64,000 nucleotides of DNA from Cytophagaceae bacterium (GTDB lineage Bacteria > Bacteroidota > Bacteroidia > Cytophagales > Flexibacteraceae): positions 62,001-126,000 of the forward strand of contig JAIXYP010000045.1 in assembly GCA_027490155.1 (NCBI GenBank). Reading direction: 5' to 3'. Below the pieces are notes generated by a model, which saw nothing but the letters and a program-made list of their open reading frames with translations, had not been told where the DNA came from and ran no database searches. Shown here one piece after another: positions 35,648 through 44,495 of this stretch (positions are counted from its first letter, which is position 1; each line of letters opens with the position of its first letter). A program made the translations under genes and the position numbers.

Positions 35648-38600
35648 ATGCAAATGCTTACACGCTTTAGACGTTGGGCCATAGCAGCTATCTTGCTCAC
35701 TGCAGGACTAGCCGCCGAGGCACAACAAACCATGGTGACGTATGCCGGTACGACCGGACGTGACCGTTTCATGAGTACGCTCCGCCTATCTGATGGCACT
35801 GTACTTGTGGCAGGACGCTCCCAAAGCCTCAGCTGGGTGCCAGGATCGGTTCCTGTCACGACGCTTACAATCCCGCAGGTTCCTTCTGCTAGCTTTGACT
35901 CCGTACTCGGGATCAATAGTCGGGACACGACCAATTCAATCGCCTATGTCCTGCGGATGAATGCCAACATGACCAATATCTTGTCAGTTGTGCGTTTCCC
36001 GTCTGGCACCGTGCTTGACGTGTCCAAAATCAAAACCAACACCGTACCTGGGCAGACCACAGGTGACGTTTACATCAGCGGACGCCGGATTTATCCTAGG
36101 CAGCGTAACGGTGCTACTGCCGGTAACTCTGGCTTCGAAGGATATTACATTGCCAAGCTCAACGCCAACTACCTCACCGGAACTCCATCTGGCCTTGAGT
36201 GGACCTTTGATGTTGCTGCTCTCACCATCCGTAACAATACATCAGCCTACCCATATTATGGTGCCAACTCTGACGCTGGTATCCTCAATAACCAACCTTG
36301 GGATGTCACTAACGATGGCAAGATCTGGTACGTAACTGGCCGCGAATTCAGTGATGATTGGTCTGCATTATTCAAGGCGAAGCCTGTGCAGCGCAATGGT
36401 GCTACTGTATTGGTGTCTGACACTGCCTCCGCGATGCCATACAATCGTGCTCGTACTGTTGGCTATTCATTGCCAAGCCTTAATGGCCGCATCATCGAGA
36501 CACGCTACCGCAATGTGCGTGTTGGCGACTCAGTAACTGTGACCGTGAGCAGTGTGCCATATCGTGTCAAAATTGATAGCCTCTTGCAAAGTGGTATCAT
36601 CCTCAAGATTAACCGCAATGGCTCTAACTCACGTTCGTATGACATCAATGAGGCCAACCTCTTGCTGAACGACGAAAACGGAAACCCTGGTCGCAAAGGC
36701 AAATATCCTGACGATTACTACTACGCTGAGCCTTGTACTACTGGTTGCAACGGCAATGGCCCTGGCTATACAGGATATTCTATAAACACCAACGGTGGCA
36801 ACACCGCTACGCAACGCGTCGTCTCCATCACGGTGGACAAACGCACCAATGAGCTTTATTTCGGCGCCAGCACCTGGTCACGTCACCGTTACAGCAATCC
36901 AGCTCAAGATTTTGAGTCTAGCATCACAGCACTTGGTAGCAACGGAGATGTGAAGTGGTGGGCACGTGGCTACAAAGAAGATACTGCTGGCAGTTCTGCT
37001 TTGCAATTCATTGACCAAGTTGAGCTAGACTATAATAATAACCAACTGGTTGTTTTGGGTCGCTCTATCGGAGATGCCACAAACAACTTCTGGCATGGTG
37101 ACCAGATCACTGCCAACCCTGGTGGTAATGGTTTCCAGAACAAAATCACTGGTACCCAAGCAGAGCGTGATGTGGCTGATGTCCGCTGGATTGGCAAGTA
37201 CCGTATCAGCGATGGTGTGATTGTCCGCTCGACCTATGTCGGCGAAGTGGCCAAAGACGCCACAACAGGCACCAACTTCACTGCTGCCCTTATGGATGGC
37301 TGGCATGACCCAAACACAGGTAGCCCAGCACTTGCCATGACCAAAATCACCAAACTATCCCTCAACTTGGACGGATCGATCTTGGTAGTTGGTCAGAGCG
37401 ATGGCCGCATTATCACGACAAACAATGCGTTCCAGAAAATGCTGAAAGCTGATCCGAATGCGCCTTCCTTGCCGGGTACCAATACCTTCGTTCGTATCTA
37501 CAATGCTGACCTATCGGCTATCACTTACAGCACCTTGCTTAGCAATGTCTGGGACCCAGTGACTGGTACTGGTGGTGGCACTGTCGAGTTGACTGACGTC
37601 ATTGCTGGTGCTACACCAGACCACATTAGTGTTGTCGGTTACCACAAAGCAACTTCGGTCGCTCCGTTGGTTTCTGATGGTGGCCCAGTCCCAACAACCA
37701 ATATCCCAACATGGGGTGCAGCCCGCCCAGATGGTGAGTCTGCCTTGCTAGCAAATCTTTACTTTACCTGTACTGCTGGTCTGCCAGCAATGCCAGATAG
37801 CCTCCGCGGTCCTGCGTCGGCTTGTGCTAACCAACCAGGTCAGTACATCATCAAAAAAGTACCAGGTGCTACACATTATGTATGGGCCCTTCCAGGCACT
37901 AACTACACTGGCTACTCTGCCACCGATACCATCACTATTTCTGGTGCTGCTGGCAATGGCGGAACGCTGCGTGTAGTTGCTGTTAACGAGTGTGGTGCTG
38001 GTCCTGCTGCGACATTGGTCGTTGGTCGTCCAGGTAACACAGGTCGCCCTACTAGCTTGCAATTGTTGCCTTCTCCAGGGTTGTCAACAACTTCTCAGTG
38101 TGCTAACTCAACCCGTTGGTACCGTATCAGCACTGTTACTGGTGCCACCAGCTACCGCTGGGTGATGCCAACTTCTGGCTGGGTCCCTGTTGGTGCTCAA
38201 CCTACTGATACTGTCTTCGTTTCGAGCGCTGATAGCATCCAGATCTTCTTGGCTGATACTGCTACCCGCACAGGCCTAATCCGTGTACGTGCCTCTGGTC
38301 AGTGTGGCGCAGGCCTTGCTTTTGGTCGTCAATTCCAGATCACCCGTGCCCTGATTGCATCTGATTCTATCCGTCGCCCGAACGGCTCGGCCAATGCCAT
38401 GTGTGCAGGTACTAACCGTATCTACACCGCCGGTGCTGTAACTGGTGCTACTAGCTATGTCTGGACCCTGCCAGGTGCCAACTGGTCTGCTACAAACCTG
38501 ACAACAACTACCCCAAGCCTGACCGTTACGGCTGCTGCTGGTGCAGGTGGTATCATGACGGTCCGTGCTGTTAATGCCTGTGGTCAAGGTGCCCCACGTA

Positions 38601-39109
38601 ATCTGACTGTACCTGCCGTTAATGAGGCTCCGGTTAACCAGACCATCCAGGACAACCAAGCGACTACTACATTATCTGTACCGCGTCAACCTGGTGCTAC
38701 TTACCAATGGCGCCGTCAAGGTGTTAACATCACTGGTGCTACTGATACCTCTTGGAACTATGGTACCCTTTCAGGTGCCTATACCTTGGTGATCACCAGC
38801 TGCGGCTCAAGCATCACACTAGGCCCACTCACTAGCCTGAACGATCGATTGACTGCTTCTGATGTTGAGTTGTTCCCGAACCCTACTACTGGCAAAATGA
38901 CCTTCAACATCAATGGCGGTACGTCACAAATTGTCTCCGTCCGTATCCTTGATGTCCTTGGCCGCCCTGTCTTGACGACTGGCACAGCCAAAGCAGCAGA
39001 AGGAACCACAAGCCTAGACCTTGACCTGTCAGCCCTATCTAGCGGCCTATACACTGCCGAGATTGTGAGTGGAGACCAACGTGTCACCAAACGAATCACG
39101 AAGCAATAG
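35648..39109 (+). CDS. Large T9SS-secreted surface protein with PKD-like repeats
   Basis: 1153 residues from ATG 35648 (signal peptide AIAAILLTAGLAAEAQ). The first two thirds resemble SBBP/propeller-type surface proteins (TMVTYAGTTGRDRFM, DGTVLVAGRS, LNLDGSILVVGQSDG). Then come three or four PKD/Ig-like repeats with a shared pattern: ACANQPGQYIIKKVPGATHY, QCANSTRWYRISTVTGATSY, MCAGTNRIYTAGAVTGATSY, each with a NECG/QCG/NACG turn. It ends in a T9SS type A tail (VELFPNPTTGKMTFNI, LSSGLYTAEI). Probably an adhesin or structural surface protein. Codon use is notably regular, which suggests high expression. Confidence 0.88.
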   Translation: MQMLTRFRRWAIAAILLTAGLAAEAQQTMVTYAGTTGRDRFMSTLRLSDGTVLVAGRSQSLSWVPGSVPVTTLTIPQVPSASFDSVLGINSRDTTNSIAYVLRMNANMTNILSVVRFPSGTVLDVSKIKTNTVPGQTTGDVYISGRRIYPRQRNGATAGNSGFEGYYIAKLNANYLTGTPSGLEWTFDVAALTIRNNTSAYPYYGANSDAGILNNQPWDVTNDGKIWYVTGREFSDDWSALFKAKPVQRNGATVLVSDTASAMPYNRARTVGYSLPSLNGRIIETRYRNVRVGDSVTVTVSSVPYRVKIDSLLQSGIILKINRNGSNSRSYDINEANLLLNDENGNPGRKGKYPDDYYYAEPCTTGCNGNGPGYTGYSINTNGGNTATQRVVSITVDKRTNELYFGASTWSRHRYSNPAQDFESSITALGSNGDVKWWARGYKEDTAGSSALQFIDQVELDYNNNQLVVLGRSIGDATNNFWHGDQITANPGGNGFQNKITGTQAERDVADVRWIGKYRISDGVIVRSTYVGEVAKDATTGTNFTAALMDGWHDPNTGSPALAMTKITKLSLNLDGSILVVGQSDGRIITTNNAFQKMLKADPNAPSLPGTNTFVRIYNADLSAITYSTLLSNVWDPVTGTGGGTVELTDVIAGATPDHISVVGYHKATSVAPLVSDGGPVPTTNIPTWGAARPDGESALLANLYFTCTAGLPAMPDSLRGPASACANQPGQYIIKKVPGATHYVWALPGTNYTGYSATDTITISGAAGNGGTLRVVAVNECGAGPAATLVVGRPGNTGRPTSLQLLPSPGLSTTSQCANSTRWYRISTVTGATSYRWVMPTSGWVPVGAQPTDTVFVSSADSIQIFLADTATRTGLIRVRASGQCGAGLAFGRQFQITRALIASDSIRRPNGSANAMCAGTNRIYTAGAVTGATSYVWTLPGANWSATNLTTTTPSLTVTAAAGAGGIMTVRAVNACGQGAPRNLTVPAVNEAPVNQTIQDNQATTTLSVPRQPGATYQWRRQGVNITGATDTSWNYGTLSGAYTLVITSCGSSITLGPLTSLNDRLTASDVELFPNPTTGKMTFNINGGTSQIVSVRILDVLGRPVLTTGTAKAAEGTTSLDLDLSALSSGLYTAEIVSGDQRVTKRITKQ

Positions 39110-39140
39110 TCCTGCTATTAGTGGTCTCTGGACCAAGACA

Positions 39141-39173
39141 AAACGCCACCTTAGTGATAAGGTGGCGTTTTTT
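39141..39173 (+). terminator. Intrinsic terminator
   Basis: A perfect 13-base stem, AAACGCCACCTTA (39141-39153) with TAAGGTGGCGTTT (39158-39170), loop of four, ending in T. It closes the large surface protein gene and may also serve the opposing XRE gene. Confidence 0.9.
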
Positions 39174-39206
39174 GTGGGAGCTAAATAAAATACAGTTCAA
39201 ACAACC

Positions 39207-39578
39207 TTACTGAGGCAATAGAGCATCCAGCTGCCTGCGGAGGGAGGCTACCTCTTGCTCCAATAGTTTTACTTGGTGCTCAAGCTCCTTGGTGTAGGTA
39301 GTGCTGTCGTAATAGTTGTTGATGTTACCAAAAATCAAACCACTCTGATGCTGGTTGTTGTTGTTATTGATGGTCATCAATTCTGGCAACAAATCTGTGA
39401 TGGGGATGTCCAGCACCTTGGAGAATCGTTGAAGGTCCTCGAAGTTGGCGTTGGTTTCGTTCCGCTCCAGCCTACCGTATGCAGCAGGCGACATGGCCAA
39501 GAGGTCTGCCATTTCGTTTTGGCTGAGCCGCTTCATTTCGCGGAGGGTTGTCAGTCGTGAGCCAAGTTTAATCTTCAT
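39207..39578 (-). CDS. XRE-family helix-turn-helix regulator with coiled-coil tail
   Basis: 123 residues. The HTH is at residues 5-60: LGSRLTTLREMKRLSQNEMA, LLAMSPAAYGRLERNE, then FSKVLDIPITDLL. An Asn-rich linker (five N in a row) and a C-terminal coiled coil (KELEHQVKLLEQEVASL) for oligomerisation follow. It is divergent from the AT-rich pair at 39648, with 69 bases between the two starts, so it probably regulates itself and that pair; this is an inference from position. Confidence 0.85.
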   Translation of the reverse strand: MKIKLGSRLTTLREMKRLSQNEMADLLAMSPAAYGRLERNETNANFEDLQRFSKVLDIPITDLLPELMTINNNNNQHQSGLIFGNINNYYDSTTYTKELEHQVKLLEQEVASLRRQLDALLPQ

Positions 39579-39635
39579 ACGGAAAAGCGGTTATGTTGGA
39601 CCGCTAAGCGAAGGTAAAGAAAATTTGGGGTCTAG

Positions 39636-39643
39636 TATGTTTG
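39636..39643 (+). promoter_or_regulatory. Promoter -7 element before the AT-rich pair
   Basis: TATGTTTG at 39636-39643 matches TAnnTTTG; the ATG follows after four bases (39648), so the mRNA would be leaderless. No clear upstream TTG; the XRE regulator may help recruit polymerase here. Confidence 0.4.
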
Positions 39644-39647
39644 CGTC

Positions 39648-40140
39648 ATGAAAAAGTGGCTACTAGTGCTATTTCTTGCCTTGATGGGGTCGTTTGCGCA
39701 GGCGCAGATGCTAACGTTGGATGAGATGGTTTATGTTTATAATCAAAGTATGAAGCAAACCGATAAATTTTTAGTCAAGAAAGGGTATTATCTAAATTCC
39801 GAGGGCCCAGTAGATTTTGATGTATGGGAGGATACCTCTTTTGTTTGGAAATGGCGAGCCAAGAAATTTATAAAAAGTACCAATAAATTTGTGAATTCTG
39901 ATATTTATTTTAAGTATATCTCGAATAATATAATTTCCATGGATGTAAAATCTAGTATCAAGATAATTAACGATTTTTGGGTTGTAGCAAAAAAAAACTA
40001 TTGGCAATGATTTTGTTGTACAAACTAGTGGCGAATATTCGATGAAAATTTATACCTTCTATATTGGTGACGACAAATATCACGCCGCCAAATTAGATAA
40101 TCAAGTTAGTTTATTTAGAATTTTACCCCCTACTGAATAA
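39648..40140 (+). pseudogene. Small secreted protein, frameshifted in an A9 run
   Basis: It starts with a good signal peptide (LLVLFLALMGSFAQAQ). The first frame stops at 40010, but at an A9 run (39989-39997) dropping one A continues the protein for about 47 more residues (GNDFVVQTSGEYSMKIY, DDKYHAAKLDNQVSLF) to a TAA at 40138-40140 that overlaps the next ATG (TAATG). The restored protein has 163 residues, almost the length of its neighbour (162), with matching starts (MLTLDEM/DLTIDDL). So it is either a recent frameshift, a sequencing error, or slippage-controlled expression. AT-rich. Unknown function. Confidence 0.7.
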
Positions 40141-40628
40141 TGAAGAGGTATGTTATTTTGTTGGTTCTTATGGTGCTAGGATTTAACTCCATCGGTCAAG
40201 ATTTGACTATTGACGATTTATGTGGTTTCCTTACTGAAAATACATATAATTCTGTAAGTAAGTTAGAAAAAATGGGATATAAGAAACGTAATTTTATCTA
40301 CCAAGACTCGACTTCCGTTGAAATGTATGATCCTTACTATAATCTTGTTTATATAAGGAACAATAAATCAATTAAATCAACTATTACTTGGATACAGAAA
40401 AGAGGTGTCGAAAGCGAGATTCTAGTTCTTGAATCCCCCAAAGGAGGATTTAAGTACATTGAGTTAATTCTTGGTAATTGGTATAAAGTTAATAAAATTG
40501 ATTTGTATACTTCAGGAATAAACAAGCAAGGTAATGTTTTTGTAGCTTACGACTATGGTTTTAAAGGGCGTATATATCGAATTTACTACTTCATGGATTA
40601 TTCAATACAAATCTTTAGAGTCAATTAG
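40140..40628 (+). CDS. Small secreted protein, paralogue of the preceding gene
   Basis: 162 residues with a signal peptide (YVILLVLMVLGFNSIGQ). The mature part is rich in aromatic residues, Lys and Asn: FLTENTYNSVSKLEKMGYKK, YIRNNKSIKSTITWIQKRG, GINKQGNVFVAYDYGF. The ATG overlaps the TAA of the frameshifted upstream reading, pointing to translational coupling. Base composition is clearly more AT-rich than the neighbours, a sign of transfer. No family recognised; likely periplasmic or secreted. Its stop touches the stop of the convergent TPR-like gene. Confidence 0.75.
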   Translation: MKRYVILLVLMVLGFNSIGQDLTIDDLCGFLTENTYNSVSKLEKMGYKKRNFIYQDSTSVEMYDPYYNLVYIRNNKSIKSTITWIQKRGVESEILVLESPKGGFKYIELILGNWYKVNKIDLYTSGINKQGNVFVAYDYGFKGRIYRIYYFMDYSIQIFRVN

Positions 40629-42122
40629 TTAACCCAACCGCTCAACCCACCCCACCAAATCAAACTGGTACCCAAAGCTGCCACCTATTGCATTAGATGT
40701 ATTGGATATTTGCCTCTGGACAAATGCCGATTTAATGCTTTGCCTTTCAGCAGCTGTGCCGGCACGTGCGAGTTTCAGGAAAAAACCATGATCTAATTGG
40801 TCTCCGCTTGTCATAAGTCCGCTAGTCTTCAAGAAGTGTTGCACACTCCTGAGTTTGCTGGCCACAAAAGATTCATCTCCTAGGTCAGCATGGACAGCAA
40901 GTTCCATTAACCGAACTGAATACTCATATTCTGGTAGCTTGCCATAAATGTTATTTCCGTTGATGAGGTAGGCAAGCATCTTGATGGCATCGCTGTTTTT
41001 CCCAGCCATCACGTAGGCTTGTGCGATGGTATAGGCCACATCGGTGCCAAAGGCTGGGTCGAGGTGGAAGTCTTTTAGTTGGGTTTCGAGATTGGCTCCT
41101 TCATCGGCTGCAATGTGGTAGGCACCTTGGGATAGGTGCTGGCTAATAGATAGCCGACCGACTAAAAGTTGAAGTTTCTGGTTCTGCCCTTGGGACAGAA
41201 ACCTCTGTTGCCGCAGCTGTCCTAATAAGGTGTCAAGTTGTTGTCCTTGGCCAAGCGCTAGATAGGTCAAACCCAGATTGCGGTAACTGTCAATTACCAA
41301 ATTGGGGTTGCTAAGCCGTACCTCTTGGTTTTGCTGCAAGGTGTCCATCAGTTGCTGGAGCCAGACTAGGCTTTGCTCAAACTGGCCTTGTAGCCTAAGG
41401 CCAATACTCATGATGGCTGACTGGACTATTTTGGCCCTAATCGTGAGCATCGAATCTCCTTTGGTCAGCATGGGGCTATGCAAGAGGTTCTTGATAGCCT
41501 CCAGACTTGTATGGGTATCACTTACTAAGCTAGAAGATGATGCCAAAATGGTGCGCTCTATAAGCTGGAATTGCAGATGTAGTCCTTGCAACTCCTTGAG
41601 CTGGGCTAGCTGTTGGATGACGGTTTGGCCCAAACGCAGTGCTTGGTCTGCTGCCTCAAGATCACCATTGTGGAGGTGAACCTTCATGAGCCACTCCTGG
41701 ATGGCGATACGCTCTTCAATAAATTCGTAGGTAGATGCAACTTCATCAGCCTGGTGAAGTGCGACTTGGGCTTGGCTAAGTAAGCCACGTAGGTAGAAGA
41801 CTTCCGCATGGCTGATGAGACGGGTGATCTCTACCCGCGGGCTGATCTCCTGCTGGCTTGCTAGGGAGTTAACCAATTTGTCGGTCAGGTACTTCTTGAG
41901 CTGGCGGTATCCGTCCTTGTCTAGGCTAAGCTGGGTACGCCATTTTTCATCATCGGGTTTGCTTGCGCCCCTTACCAACTGAAATAGCTGAAGGTAGGCC
42001 AATGACTCTTCAGCCCCATTGGTAGATTGCTGCCCTTTGCTGAAGGTCCTACACTCTGTTGTAGTCAGCCTTTGGACCAAGTCAAAAAGGGTGGTGCGGT
42101 TATTTTTCTGGGGAACCATCAA
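40629..42122 (-). CDS. TPR-like helical repeat protein
   Basis: 497 residues, no signal peptide, almost entirely helical with the Ala/Leu/Tyr spacing of tetratricopeptide-like repeats (VFYLRGLLSQAQVALHQADE, DLEAADQALRLGQTVIQQL, YRNLGLTYLALGQG, VAYTIAQAYVMAGKNSDAIK). The N-terminal segment (LFDLVQRLTTTECRTFSKG) resembles a small domain seen in long hypothetical proteins of Bacteroidota. Probably a cytoplasmic scaffold; the partner is unknown. Confidence 0.75.
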   Translation of the reverse strand: MMVPQKNNRTTLFDLVQRLTTTECRTFSKGQQSTNGAEESLAYLQLFQLVRGASKPDDEKWRTQLSLDKDGYRQLKKYLTDKLVNSLASQQEISPRVEITRLISHAEVFYLRGLLSQAQVALHQADEVASTYEFIEERIAIQEWLMKVHLHNGDLEAADQALRLGQTVIQQLAQLKELQGLHLQFQLIERTILASSSSLVSDTHTSLEAIKNLLHSPMLTKGDSMLTIRAKIVQSAIMSIGLRLQGQFEQSLVWLQQLMDTLQQNQEVRLSNPNLVIDSYRNLGLTYLALGQGQQLDTLLGQLRQQRFLSQGQNQKLQLLVGRLSISQHLSQGAYHIAADEGANLETQLKDFHLDPAFGTDVAYTIAQAYVMAGKNSDAIKMLAYLINGNNIYGKLPEYEYSVRLMELAVHADLGDESFVASKLRSVQHFLKTSGLMTSGDQLDHGFFLKLARAGTAAERQSIKSAFVQRQISNTSNAIGGSFGYQFDLVGWVERLG

Positions 42123-42224
42123 CGAAATTAAACTCTACGACCGCTCCTGATCTCACAACAATATCTAAAACACTTGCTTCCTAGGTCGGCATCATCATGA
42201 CCTAGCCAATGGACCCCATAGGGC

Positions 42225-42977
42225 CTACCAATATTCTGGGAATGGGCAGGGTACAGAGTAGAATGTGTAGGTCAGCGTTACTCCTGCAAACATATACCAG
42301 TCGCTATTCAGTTTGTAGCCCCGTTGTGGTGGATCTCCCTTAGGATTGTATTGTTGGGTGTTTGGGTCCCTTGGGATAAAGTCGGCACTATTATCTAGGT
42401 AGCTAGTGAATGTTTTGCGGAACGTAGCCTCGGCACCTAAGTTAAGCGTCCGGGTCAGCGCATATTTGTATCCCACACCAAATGGAACTGAGGCCTGGAC
42501 AGGACTTACTTTTCCATTGGGTTCGACAGGGTTAGGAAAGAACAAGAAACCAGCAAACCCGCCCATGATGTAAGGAGTACCCCGACGACGGCTTTTGTAT
42601 TTGCGGTAGTCAAAAAAGTTGTACTCGTATGTTGTGCTGAGTTCAACCAATGGGCTACTGAATGAGCTTTGGTTAAAATTCTTGACCATTCGGTTTGACT
42701 GATCCGTGGCATTTCCTTTGATGGTGCCTGCCATCAGGGAGATGTTGAGCACAGAGGCTGTATTGAGGTTGAACCTAATCATGGCCTTAGCAGCTGGGCT
42801 CGCATAGGTTGGGTTGTAAGTGGCAGCAAGTTCCCCTTGGTACAAAAACGTACCTAGACCACCCCCAACTTCATAAAACTGGGCCATGGACTTGTTTGTC
42901 ATGGTGACCATCAGTCCTAATGCAATAAGGACTGTGTGGAAGGGTAGGAGGGATCTTTTACTACGGTTGTAGGTCAT
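42225..42977 (-). CDS. Outer-membrane beta-barrel protein, DUF6089 family
   Basis: 250 residues, signal peptide ending NKSMAQ. The mature N-terminus FYEVGGGLGTFLYQGELA is the DUF6089 signature (elGvglGt-yyGdl). YEYNFFDYRKYKSRRRGTPY, IMGGFAGFLFFPNP, FGVGYKYALTRTLNLGAEAT and LNSDWYMFAGVTLTYTF follow as barrel strands. Such proteins are abundant outer-membrane components of Bacteroidota with no assigned function. It lies about 100 bases upstream of the TPR-like gene on the same strand. Confidence 0.85.
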   Translation of the reverse strand: MTYNRSKRSLLPFHTVLIALGLMVTMTNKSMAQFYEVGGGLGTFLYQGELAATYNPTYASPAAKAMIRFNLNTASVLNISLMAGTIKGNATDQSNRMVKNFNQSSFSSPLVELSTTYEYNFFDYRKYKSRRRGTPYIMGGFAGFLFFPNPVEPNGKVSPVQASVPFGVGYKYALTRTLNLGAEATFRKTFTSYLDNSADFIPRDPNTQQYNPKGDPPQRGYKLNSDWYMFAGVTLTYTFYSVPCPFPEYW

Positions 42978-43262
42978 GCGAGGGAAAAGTGCGTGATAAT
43001 TAAGCTTATCGGTAGGTACCTAATACCTGGATCTGTTGGTTATAGCGATAAACTAAGGTTTAGGTTACTGGTGTCCTGATTAGGCACTAATGTAACCAAC
43101 GCTATAACGCTGACCTGTTGGCAATATTACAGCAAATCAACGTGTGATGTGTAGCAAAACAAGTGCATGAAGGCCAAAAGTTTGGTCTTGGGGTCGGTCT
43201 TATCCGATTTTTGACCAACTTTGCCTACGTAATAGAGATGCAAACCACCTCAGTCTAAGCTA

Positions 43263-44216
43263 GTGAAAAGAGTCTTGATAACCGGTGCAGCCGGGTTCCT
43301 AGGGTCACATCTGTGTGATCGATTTATTAATGAGGGCTACCATGTCATCGGCATGGATAACCTGATAACAGGCTCGCTGGCTAACATCGAGCACCTGTTT
43401 CACCTCAAGCAGTTTGAGTTCTACAACCATGACGTGAGCAAGTTTGTCCACGTGCCTGGTCATCTGGACTACATCCTGCACTTTGCTAGCCCTGCCAGCC
43501 CAATCGACTACCTCAAAATCCCGATTCAGACACTGAAGGTAGGTTCGTTAGGTACGCACAATCTGCTGGGCCTTGCCAAAGCAAAAAAGGCTCGCATGCT
43601 TATCGCTAGCACCAGTGAGGTCTATGGCGATCCGCAAGTACATCCGCAGAACGAAGACTATTGGGGCAATGTGAACCCAATTGGTCCGCGTGGTGTGTAT
43701 GACGAAGCCAAACGTTTCCAGGAGGCGATCACGATGGCCTACCACACTTACCATGGCCTAGAGACCCGCATTGTCCGGATCTTTAATACCTATGGCCCAC
43801 GTATGCGTCTGGATGACGGCAGAGCGTTGCCAGCGTTCATGAGTCAAGCCCTTACTGGTCAGGATCTGACTGTTTTTGGCGACGGATCTCAAACGCGCAG
43901 CTTTACCTATGTTGATGACCTTATCGAGGGCATCTACCGTTTGTTGCTCAGCGACTACGCATTCCCGGTCAATGTCGGAAACCCTGCCGAGATCACCTTG
44001 CTTGAGTTTGCTGAGGAGATCATCAAACTGACAGGTACCAGCCAAAAAATCGTCTATCACCCATTGCCGAAAGACGATCCGAAGCAGCGCAAACCAGATA
44101 TCACCCGTGCCAAGGAAATCTTGGGCTGGGAGCCTAAGGTTAACCGTGCGGAGGGCCTCAAAATCACGTACGAATACTTCAAAAAACAACTGGCTGCCGA
44201 GGGTAAACTCAAATAG
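43263..44216 (+). CDS. UDP-glucuronate decarboxylase (UDP-xylose synthase) type SDR
   Basis: 317 residues from GTG 43263. Converts UDP-glucuronate to UDP-xylose, or a close relative reaction, for surface glycan synthesis. NAD-binding motif [16 protein letters not shown], then [19 protein letters not shown], which is characteristic of UXS. The catalytic pair is Tyr146/Lys150 in GVYDEAKRF with STSEVYGDP before it. Later marks are [16 protein letters not shown] and [16 protein letters not shown]. Cytoplasmic. A hairpin terminator follows. Confidence 0.9.
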   Translation: MKRVLITGAAGFLGSHLCDRFINEGYHVIGMDNLITGSLANIEHLFHLKQFEFYNHDVSKFVHVPGHLDYILHFASPASPIDYLKIPIQTLKVGSLGTHNLLGLAKAKKARMLIASTSEVYGDPQVHPQNEDYWGNVNPIGPRGVYDEAKRFQEAITMAYHTYHGLETRIVRIFNTYGPRMRLDDGRALPAFMSQALTGQDLTVFGDGSQTRSFTYVDDLIEGIYRLLLSDYAFPVNVGNPAEITLLEFAEEIIKLTGTSQKIVYHPLPKDDPKQRKPDITRAKEILGWEPKVNRAEGLKITYEYFKKQLAAEGKLK

Positions 44217-44243
44217 TTTTCCAATGTCCGTCAGATGATTCTC

Positions 44244-44283
44244 ACAAGCCCTATCGACAGCAATGTTGGCAGGGCTTGTTTGG
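44244..44283 (+). terminator. Probable terminator
   Basis: ACAAGCCCT (44244-44252) pairs with AGGGCTTGT (44271-44279), an 18-base loop, then a few T. Confidence 0.55.
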
Positions 44284-44495
44284 TTATTAGGGGCTAGTTT
44301 GATGGGTTCTCTGTTCTGATTTTTGTCCTGGAGCGTTGCATTGGCTTTCTAGATTTTGTACTTTGGGATACATAGGGTGTGCAAGCTAAGGTAATCCTAT
44401 CAGGAGGTTAGTTAAGCTGACCTCTGGCAAAAGAAGTAGGCAAAGCATCCAAGACCGAACAAAGCAAGCTAGGCACCAGGACCAAAAACGCTATT

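Noticed and set aside
39345-39370. GTT/ATT trinucleotide run.
   Set aside because: It encodes the Asn-rich linker of the XRE protein; short, no sign of a variable tandem repeat.
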